In this document: piece after piece, positions 57,301-64,000 of the stretch
Position numbering within the stretch: the stretch's first letter is position 1
Layout of the letters: the number at the start of each line of letters is the position of its first letter
Translations under genes and position numbers: made by a program
Assembly: GCA_029204225.1 (NCBI GenBank)
Contig: CM055095.1
Coordinates: 43,427,184-43,491,183, forward strand
DNA from: Diphasiastrum complanatum
Lineage: Eukaryota; Streptophyta; Lycopodiopsida; Lycopodiales; Lycopodiaceae
Direction of reading: 5' to 3'
Length of the DNA stretch: 64,000 bases
Notes under the pieces: generated by a model
What the model was told of the DNA's origin: nothing
Database searches by the model: none
What the model saw: only the letters and a program-made list of their open reading frames with translations

Positions 57301-59881
57301 ATACCAAATTCCCTTCTTGAAAATTTCGAGGCGATATTTTCATATTAGCGTAATATCTATCCTGGTCTTGTTGGACATTCTCCTATGCTATTGGTAGCAT
57401 TTCTTGCATATCATGCATGAAATTTGCTACCTTATGATACTTTATCGTTTGAGTTTCAATTGAAATGGGTGATCTAGTTTCATAATTGTACATAAGCATA
57501 AGCGGGCTATAACTGGTAGCCGAATGCTTACTATTATTAGAGGCAAACTTAATCAAGGGCGAATACTTCTCCCCATGAGATTGTCGTCAAGATATATATA
57601 CTCGTGGAAGCTGTTCCATTGTCTGATTAGTTCTTTCCGTTTGACTGTTTGTATCGGGATCAGAAGAATTGAAGCTCAGTGTTGTTTCTAGTTTAGCAAA
57701 TACGATTTACCAGAAGTGACCGGTGAACTTTGGATCACGATCGCTCACTATGTCACTTGGTAATCTATAAAGTCTAAATAGAGGTTCAACAAATATTTGA
57801 GCTAAATCAGAAGCCTTCGTGGTGGTCTTTACTGAAGTAAACATAGCCAATTTGATAAGACGGTCGACAACTACCCAAATTGTATCATTTTGTTTATTCA
57901 TCCGCGGTTACCCAACCACGAAATCCATCAAAATACTATCCCACTTTTTATTAGGGATATTCAATGGATGTGAGAGTCCACTAGCCATAAGACGTTCAGC
58001 CTTATATAATTGGCATAGTTCACACTTGACCACATAAGATTCTATAAAAGGTTTAAGTTTTGGCCAATAAAAATCTCTTTGTACTAAATCTAATGTACGA
58101 TGTATGCTTGGATGCCTTGCACAAGGTGAGTCATGACACTCATAAAGAATTTTCTCTCTATTGCATCCACATTGGGGACGCATATCTTCCCTTTCTTGAG
58201 CAAAAGTCCATTACGGATAGAGAAGTCATCAACACTCTTTTTGTCCTTTCTCCCAGCTTGCCTACACTTTCCCTACCTCTATCTTCTCTCTCTTTCTCAC
58301 ATTTTGGACTACATTTCTATCTCTAATTCAAAGGAAAACTAATTTGAAGGTATGATTGAATGAGAAGTTTGGATTTAAGCATACTTGTTGCATGAGTTTT
58401 ATTTTAGATCAAATCCCTATTGGGATTTTCAGTCGAATGTATACTTGATCAATTTAGATCAGAGGTTAGTTGCATAATAAGATTTTCCTAATGGGAGGTG
58501 GTGGGTGCCCATCTTGACCCATTTATGTGAGTCGATATGTGAATGCTTTGATAAAATGTGGAGTTCTTCTATTAGCATTCTCTATTGCATGTATGAGCTC
58601 TTTCTAATTTTTTATTTTATTCTTTTACTATGAATTCAATGCATGAAGCATGTGTTGTCTTTCCACAAGTTATAGTACATTGATAAGATACGATACTTTT
58701 GCGAGTTCGTTGACATACTGATTCTTTAATGCATGTTTTATTGCATATGTGATCCAAGTGACAAAGAGGTGACACTTAGTCCTTACGTCCTATATATGAT
58801 TCGAAAAAAAGAACTACTCCATGAAGATTGGAGATGATTGGCCCTTTGAAGTCCAACTAGTAACTTTTCTCCTCATGTTAAAAATAGGTTTCAAAAGAGT
58901 ATACCTAGTTAAGTATAAAAAGAAAATAACTTCCATTAGTTGGCCACCTAAGGTGAAAGTTTAACTATGCATTGATATGTTCAAGACTATCGCCTTGTTT
59001 ATTTTCATATTAACCTTCGAGCGTCTCTCCTGAAAGAAATGAAACAAGCTGTTAATGTGCCACTATAGTCCCCCTTGAGATGAAGATAGTAGAACTACTT
59101 CATTTGCGTAGAAGAGAATGAATCACAATATCCTTCATTGAAGTTAATAAGTTCCTTCGAGCTCACCAACGTACAAGTCAAAAACCGTAGGGGATAATGG
59201 GCATCCTTAATTTGGTTCGATAGTAATAATGTATGTCTCTATTGTTACCTATCAAAATTTGGAAGGACCCACCATGCTCTCGTAAAATATGAAAACAAAA
59301 AAACACTTTCATTGGAAGTTGCGAGTCATGCAATTGCTAGATGAGCATGTAGCATGAGACTGAGTCAAAATTCAGATGAGTGTCAGAAGCATATGGAGCA
59401 GCAAATATACTCTATCTACTAGTCTTCCCTCATCAATTGTGGCCTTGAGAGTGAGAACATGATATACAGTAGAATGTGATATGTATCCTACCTAACCCAG
59501 TATACGAAGAGGTATAAGCTAGTTGATGAATCTAATTAAGGGCTCTTGTGGTAAATGTGTATTTCTCCAACTTTAGATTCTTTTGATAAATACTCAACAT
59601 TTTTTGGTTGCTTGAGTTGTCTATATTTCAAGCTTAGGGGCTTAATACACATTATATCATTGATTCAGCTGAAAATCACTTTCTTTTAGGCTGCACTTTC
59701 ATCAAAATTGGACTTCGTCGTTGTTCCTAGAGCCATTTTGCATCTTACGACGAGGCGAGTATTGACTATGGAATGGATCAACGGTGTTCGTCCCTTGGAT
59801 TTGCAACGTATTGCAAAAGGAAAAGATGGAGGCTATAGCATCTTGGAGCAACACGCTGCTAAGGAACGACTTCTCAACATG
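45904..59881 (+). CDS. plastid-type ABC1K atypical kinase (UbiB/ADCK family), 3' end outside window
   Basis: Exons: 45904-46618, 46860-47026, 48444-48603, 50115-50167, 50430-50573, 50798-50902, 51401-51526, 59690-59881, all GT-AG with matching phases. The first 130 residues are Ser/His/Thr-rich and poor in acids, like a chloroplast transit peptide. Kinase signatures: LGPTFIKVAQSLSTRPD (the family KxGQ motif, here KVAQ), PIAAASLGQVY (the Ala-rich loop that replaces the Gly-rich loop), DVAVKIQRP (the VAIK-type lysine), GELDYTLEASNASEF (ExD) and VLTMEWINGVRPLDL. The HADPHPGN and DFG exons are not found before 64000. Plant ABC1Ks act mainly in plastoglobules on prenylquinone and redox metabolism. 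The subfamily is not fixed. Confidence 0.88.
47296..47965 (+). mobile_element. intron repeat, copy 1, with GC-rich core
   Basis: Starts CCAGAATCG, then GGAAAAATAGCTTATGGCTG, ATGATCAAACCAGCGTTTTG, GTGCAGTAGAT.GGGCACAAA and GCTATTTGGTTGTTATTTGC. Next is a core of GGGG/CCCC hairpin words (GGCAACAACGCCCCCC). It ends with CCATCTGTGATCGTAAC, ATGGATTAATGCACCTGAAC and TTAATTAGAGCTTTCATCT. All parts recur in order at 51740-52252. It has no protein domain, so it is a non-autonomous element. Intron 2 of the kinase gene. Confidence 0.7.
47990..48293 (+). mobile_element. possible solo LTR
   Basis: TGTACCCCAACTTG...TTCCTACAACA, with a TATATATAT box near 48116 and repeated TAGGAGAAGTTA words. No target duplication is visible, so the call is weak. 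Confidence 0.3.
48313..48394. repeat. GA microsatellite
   Basis: (GAGC)n then an uninterrupted (GA)n of about 46 bp, in intron 2 of the kinase gene. Confidence 0.9.
48604..50114. other. intron 3 of the kinase gene, no other gene seen
   Basis: Begins GTAACA and ends TTTACAG. Short frames inside have no domain. Confidence 0.6.
51740..52252 (+). mobile_element. intron repeat, copy 2, with GC-rich core
   Basis: The second copy of the 47.3-kb element: CCCAGAATCG, GGAAAAATAGCTTATGGCTG, GGTCAAACCAGCGTTTTGCC, a core with GGGGGGCAACGCCCCCC (a perfect hairpin), then CCATCTGTGATCGTAAC, ATGGATTAATGCACCTGAAC and TTAATTAGAGCTTTCATCTG. The core differs from copy 1 in length and order, and this copy has an extra AGAGGTTAGTTTTGAATTTT. 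Located in intron 7. Confidence 0.7.
52331..52384. repeat. two 16-bp perfect palindromes
   Basis: CAGAAACGCGTTTCTG (52331-52346) and CTGAAACGCGTTTCAG (52369-52384). The related CGTTTCGGAAACCGCGTTTC lies at 51722, so these may mark the two sides of an insertion carrying copy 2 of the repeat. Confidence 0.6.
52400..53880. other. intron 7 sequence without a gene; short telomere-like run
   Basis: GGTTTAGGGTTTAGGGTTTAG at 53760-53780 is about three copies of the plant telomere heptamer. No other assignable feature. Frames at 52805-53363 show no family I can name. Confidence 0.5.
54540..55400 (+). pseudogene. hAT-superfamily transposase relic (DUF659 type)
   Basis: A frame of 188 codons (54565-55131) reads WRPPTCKALHTRHLREEY, GCSILSDVWIDIWHRPVI, LFLRGVDASRV and EHLRAVVIEVGAQHLVQVVT, then DNASNCVAMGELLERDYP, WTPCVVHYINLLMHDIG and PWVSTITSHA. 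This is the DUF659 order GCTILSDGWTD, VVTDNASN, WTPCAAHCIDL in plant hAT-like proteins. A frameshift near 55130 leads to VARKKRALALFR and sequence where the hAT dimerisation domain would begin. The BED finger end and the C-terminus are lost. It sits in sense in intron 7 of the kinase gene. Confidence 0.75.
55401..56610. other. repeat-rich intron sequence, no gene
   Basis: Contains a tandem duplication (listed separately) and many GACA(C/A)(A/G)TGT words. A minus frame at 56140-56545 has no recognisable domain. It may hold Ty3 LTR sequence belonging to the integrase fragments to the right. Confidence 0.4.
55825..55985. repeat. tandem duplication, 2 x about 80 bp
   Basis: GACAGTCTGACAAGTGTCAC (55825) and GACCGTCCGACAAGTGTCAC (55905) open two units that share GGACCAAGTGTCCCA, AGCATATGACAC and GTTGACC. 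Each unit contains ACAAGTGTC/GACACTTGT-type short inverted repeats. Confidence 0.7.
56620..57083 (-). pseudogene. Ty3 integrase core fragment 1
   Basis: Minus strand: KVTHFIPTRKKIDAYGVASM, HVFRLHGLPSSIVSDMDTRF and GNFWSTFMNKL, matching the integrase core (D..TK..HF.P......A..........HG.P..IVSDRD..F...FW). Downstream, after breaks, RWGTYLPLLEFAY corresponds to W...LP..EFAYN. Fragment 1 repeats the core found in fragment 2, so it is a second element. Confidence 0.75.
57090..58250 (-). pseudogene. Ty3 integrase fragment 2 with C-terminal domain
   Basis: Minus strand order: ECHDSPCARHPSIHRTLDLV, FYWPKLKPF and CELCQLYKAER (the HHCC domain), NKKWDSILMDFVVG, VVVDRLIKLAMFTSVKTT, YRLPSDIVSDRDPKFTGHFW, then TNSQTERTNQTMEQ, YSPLMLMYNYETRSPI and HKVANFMHDMQEM. 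It ends with the GPYKIL-type segment SARYRAPYKILKRIGSLAYQ and HPVFHVTRLKK. All integrase parts are present but split by stops. No chromodomain beyond HVTRLKK is evident. Antisense in intron 7 of the kinase gene. Confidence 0.85.
58260..59689. other. remainder of intron 7, no gene seen
   Basis: Non-coding, AT-rich, ending in the TTTCTTTTAG acceptor of exon 8. Confidence 0.6.
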
Positions 59882-61370
59882 GTACATAATACCAATAGAA
59901 TTTAGTCTTATGTTTTGTCAGCTAAGATTATTGCACTTTCTTAATCCTCTAAGACTATTCATTAGAAAAGTAATTTCTGCGTAGCGTTGTTTATTGTTAG
60001 TTTGGGCGTTATGAATTTTAATCATGTTGTTTATGTAGAATTTTGAAATAAGCTATCACGTCATTAACTTATAGTTCTCCAATTATGAGCATAAGCACAC
60101 AAGATCATCACATGATAAGAAAGTAGACTATAAACTTATGTCGTATAGCAATCTTCAATTAATAACATTCTACTAATGATAAGAAGTTGATATGTGGGTC
60201 CTACAATTGAACACTTCTAGAGCATTTGCTACAAAGGCACTTGTAGTAGTATTTTCAAACAAACAATGGTAAATGGATGCGTAGGTCCTTTTAGAGGAGG
60301 ATTGTTGGAGCATTTCCTACCAAGACACTTAGAAGAGTCTCCTAGAGACAATTCTCAAAAACTAGGATCATTAGTTTTAGGATGACTAGTAGAATTCCTA
60401 CCTATACTATTTGAAGGAGTCTGCATGCTAGAAGGTTCCACTAGGCCTATAGCATGGGTTTCAAGACTACTTTTGCCATCTCAGAAGGTCACGTGGCATG
60501 TACCACTTAATGTTGTCATAAGAAAACAAGGTTTTAACATGTACACCCCACTAGTCTTCTAAGGTACGAATTAGATGTTAATAGCTTTACTCTACTGATA
60601 GAAGCATTGCCCTCAAGTTTGGCAATATATAGAAGAGATACATTTACAAAAAATGAAAGACAAAAAGCTAACGTGGACGTCAAAAAATGTATTGCCAACT
60701 AAAATAGTTAAAGGAATATCCACACCGTATCAATACTTTTGTATTGTTTTTATTAGCCATCTCGACTGTGTATCAATATTTGTCATGAACACATTGCAAA
60801 TAATGGCATCACACATGAATTGATTATTAAAAGAAAACCTCCTACAAAGAATACCCCACAATGCACTTCCTCCTATAAGGAACACACTACTAAGTATCTC
60901 CTATAAAGACACTCATAGACTTCAGATCTATAAATTATAGAATGACTAGTGGATAGCCTGTTTATCCTAGTTTGAAGGCCCTTAGGGAAACCTCCCAAAA
61001 ACTATTGCTAAAACTAGGGCTAAGAGCCTCCTATGCTATGCAGACTGTTAGAAGCAAATGAGTGTACCCAGGGTTTATTATTCAATCAATGGGGTCATCA
61101 ATATAGCATTGACGTAAAGACCACAAAGGTCCTCATAATCCTGTGTCCATAACACTCTCCAACTAAACAAAACATTACTGAAGGTGGTGTTGCAAACTTC
61201 AATGTCTAATTGCTCCTGACATAAATACATTTGCTAAATTTGTAGCTGTCTCCAAAAGTGTGGACACGTCCCAACTAACAAAAACAATGCCATGAATTTT
61301 GCAATACGTTAAAGTGCTTCAAGATCCAAAGCACTTAATTTTGCATTAGGTGCTTCATCTTCTTCAGCAA
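59882..61370. other. start of intron 8, no gene seen
   Basis: Begins GTACATAAT. I searched by eye for the next kinase exon (HADPHPGN) and did not find it. Words such as CTCCTA.AAAGACACT recur near 60870 and 60898. Confidence 0.5.
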
Positions 61371-61374
61371 AATT

Positions 61375-61640
61375 CATGCTGCTTCTTCTTGAACTTGTTG
61401 TGCCAGCACTCCTTTGCATAATGCCCTGATTTGCCGCAAATGAAGCAATTTCCCTTTCGAACTACTTTCTTTCCATCTTTTGATCGATTTGATTGATTCT
61501 CCTCCGTATCTAGCTGCTGCTTCTTCTTCTACTACTTCCCTTTGCCACCCTTCTTGGAACTTTGCTCTTGCTTCTTTGCCAGGAATGCCTGTTCCTTGAA
61601 ATCGTCCCTGTTGACAATGTTGTGTCGTCTCATTTCTTCA
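61375..61640 (-). pseudogene. Copia gag zinc-knuckle fragment
   Basis: Minus strand: RDDFKEQAFLAKKQEQSSKK, then, after a stop, KGNCFICGKSGHYAKECWHN (CX2CX4HX4C knuckle). It abuts a plus-strand integrase at about 61641, so the two halves of a Copia coding region face away from each other. Confidence 0.7.
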
Positions 61641-63992
61641 CAAGGTTTGTGAAGGCTGTGTCTTAGGCAAGCATCATATGAAGAAATTTTTGCCTAGTAC
61701 ATTCGGGGCAAAAAATGTTCTAGAACTTGTTCATATAGATTTGTGTGGTCCTATGAGGACTTAGTCTTATGGGGGAGCAAGTTACTTCATGGTGTTTGTG
61801 GATGACTATTCTAGGAAGCCGTGGATCTATCTTCTCAAGAATAAGGGTGAAGCATTCAAGTATTTCACCTGGTTTAAGACACAGGTGGAGAAAGAAACAG
61901 ATAGACAAATCAGGATAATCTGCTCGAACAAAGGGGAGAGTATATTTCTATGGAATTTCAGACGTTTTGCAAGGATCATGGTATAAAGAGACAATTTGCA
62001 AACACGGACACGCCTCAACAAAATGGAGTCGCGGAAAGAAAGAACCGGTCTATAGTGGAAATTGCGACGAGTATGCTCAAGAGTAAAGACCTACAAAGAT
62101 TGTAGAGAATTGGACTCCAGAGGAAGCTTACATGGGTCGAAAACCAGATGTAAGTCATCTGAGAGTGTTTGGTAGTATTGCTTATGCTCACATACCTAAG
62201 GATTCCAGGAGCAAATTGGATATTCCTTGGATATGATAGTCAAGAGAAGGGATACAAGTTGTATGACTTGGAGGGTAAGAAAGTCATCATAAGTAGGGAT
62301 GTAATCTTTGATGAGGAGGCAACTCATAAAGATACAGAGATACCTTATGATAGGAATCAAGATGGAGGAATCCCTATATTGAATGACGAGTTATTACAGG
62401 AGCCTGAATTGACACATGTATCGCCTGCGCCAATCCAAGTACCTAGAGTGACCTTGGTTGAGAAAGGAAAGAGGAAGGAGAGATCAAGTATATGGGATAT
62501 TTTTTCACCTCCTACTTCACTAGGCAGGAAGCATCCTACATCAGAAGATAGAAGATTGCCTAGATGTTACTATAAAACTATCAAGGATAGTGTCATTATG
62601 GAACTAGGAGATCGGCTAGGCTTGAAAAGCAACAGGAAGATCAGGATCGACAAGAGGATCGACAAGAAGATCATCATGAAGATCAAGATTGACAAGAAGA
62701 TCATCACGAAGATGGGGATGTACATTTTGCATATATGGCCACAATATTGGAAACCAAGGATCCATCTACTTTCAGAGAGGCTGAAAAAGAGTATTTGGAA
62801 GAAAGCTATGGATGAGGAGTACGACTCAATCATGAAGAACAAGACTTGGAGACTTGTTTGATTACCTACAGGTAAAAAGGCCATTGGATGCAAGTGGGTC
62901 TATAGAACTAAGTACAAATCAGATGGTTCTATAGATAAACATAAGGCAAAATTGGTGGCAAAAGGTCATGCTCAATAGGAAGGGATTGACTATGAAGAAA
63001 CTTTTGCACCAATTGCTAAGTCTACTACTATAGAGTGCATTTTTGAATGGATTTCTAGAGGAGGATGTCTACATGGAGTAGCCAGATAAATACATAGTAG
63101 CAGGACATGAAGACAAGGTTTGCAAGTTGGACAAGGCAATATATGGACTTAAGCAGGCACCTAGGGCGTGGTACACAAGGATTGACACATGCTTTGAGGA
63201 GCTTGGCTTTCAGAGGAGTAGTTCGGAGCATACACTTTATGTTTTGATTAGGGATGTTCATATTGTGATTGTAGTGATGTATGTGGATGATCTTGTTATT
63301 ACAGGATTAGATCATGGTGTGATTCAGGTTATCAAGAAAGATCTCTCATCGAAGTTTGACATGAAAGATCTTGGTTCACTACAATATTTTCTTGGGATTG
63401 AGGTATGGAGAGTAGCACAGGGGTTATTTATTTCTCAATCTAAGTATCCTCATGAACTCCTTGAAAAGTTCATTGTTGGAAGCTTAATCTATCTAACTAC
63501 GATGAGACCAGATATTGCTTATGTTGTGAGTATGGTTAGTCAGTTTATGGCTAAGTCTAAGCAGATTCATTGGAGAGCTGCTAAGCGAATATTCAGATAT
63601 ATCCAGGGTACATTGAGTTTTGGTATTCTCTATGGGAGACAGGATGATTTGAAGTTCCAGGGATATGTGGCCGCTGATTGGGCTGGAGATGTGGAAGACC
63701 GAAGATCTACTACAGGGTATGCTTTTAGTCTTGGGTTTGTTGCTATCTCTTCAAAGAAGCAGCATACTATTGATTATCATCCACAGAGGCAGAATACCAA
63801 GCTACTACGAGTGCGGCAAGTGGCACATTGAAGTACAACAATACTTCATCAGAGAGAAGATTCAGAGTGGTGGAGCTTATCTATTGTCCTACGGAAGAGC
63901 AAGTTGCAGATACCTTTACCAAAGGACTTGGCAAAGAAAAATTTCAGAAGTTTAGGGAACTTCTAGGAGTAATAGATAACAAAGTAAACATT
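61641..63992 (+). pseudogene. Copia integrase, RT and RNase H, sense in kinase intron 8
   Basis: Integrase: CEGCVLGKHHMKKF, LELVHIDLCGPMRT, YFMVFVDDYSRKPWIYLLK and TPQQNGVAERKN (in a shifted frame), then HLRVFGSIAYAHIP, IFLGYDSQEKGYKLYD. A Gln/Glu/Asp/His linker comes from a GACAAGAAGATCA repeat (62640-62715). RT: KKAIGCKWVYRTKYKSDG, GIDYEETFAPIAK, YGLKQAPRAWYTRID, VVMYVDDLVITG and KDLGSLQYFLGIE. RNase H: RPDIAYVVSMVSQFM, HWRAAKRIFRYIQGT, DWAGDVEDRRSTTGYAF and EEQVADTFTKGLGKEKF (in a shifted frame). Frames break repeatedly, and about 60 codons after TFAPIAK and the segment before SLIYLTTMRPD are partly deleted. Confidence 0.85.
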
Positions 63993-64000
63993 AAGGAGGA
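63993..64000 (+). promoter_or_regulatory. polypurine tract at the window edge
   Basis: AAGGAGGA follows the end of the Copia polyprotein, so the 3' LTR should start within a few bases beyond 64000. Confidence 0.6.

Overview
The window is nuclear DNA from a large-genome land plant. It is AT-rich and gene-poor, dominated by decayed transposable elements. Genes have GT-AG introns, and one intron of about 8 kb is filled with retrotransposon debris. Copia and Ty3 elements with plant-type primer sites (TGGTATCAGAGC, TGGCACCGTTGC) are abundant. This fits a gymnosperm or fern better than a compact angiosperm, but the sequence does not name the species. There is no sign of bacterial operons, CRISPR or organellar DNA.

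Layout. 0-10.9 kb: repeats, a tRNA-like SINE with a duplicated box B, LTR and leader fragments of Copia and Ty3 elements, gag-like remnants and a LINE 3' end. 10.97-19.2 kb: an unusual AT-rich block of intron-bearing, mutated genes in alternating orientation. These are a coiled-coil ORF plus a DDE-transposase-like gene (+), an acidic spliced gene (-), a centromeric-histone-like H3 domain followed by an Ulp1/C48 protease domain (+), and a four-or-more-exon gene of unknown function (-). A second, partial copy of that last gene lies at 39.95-40.5 kb, so I read the block as a multigene mobile element and the best candidate here for an undescribed system. 20.5-20.8 kb: a MITE and a strong hairpin. 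21-22.3 kb: an intact 423-codon ORF of unknown function. 22.9-34.3 kb: Ty3 and Copia debris, including one rearranged Copia ORF of 434 codons and a foldback element.

34.5-39.2 kb holds a structurally complete Copia element: two LTRs of about 866 bp, PBS, PPT and a near-matching 5-bp target duplication. It is nested inside an older Copia element on the opposite strand. The older element was separately interrupted at its protease by 1.4 kb that carries the second copy of the unknown gene.

45.4 kb to beyond the window end: the one clear host gene, a plastid-type ABC1K (UbiB/ADCK-family) atypical kinase. Eight exons can be placed with consistent phases, and the HADPHPGN and DFG portion lies outside the window. 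Its introns host two copies of a GC-rich-core repeat, a GA microsatellite, a DUF659-type hAT relic, two Ty3 integrase fragments and, in the last intron, a Copia pol whose polypurine tract ends exactly at the window edge.
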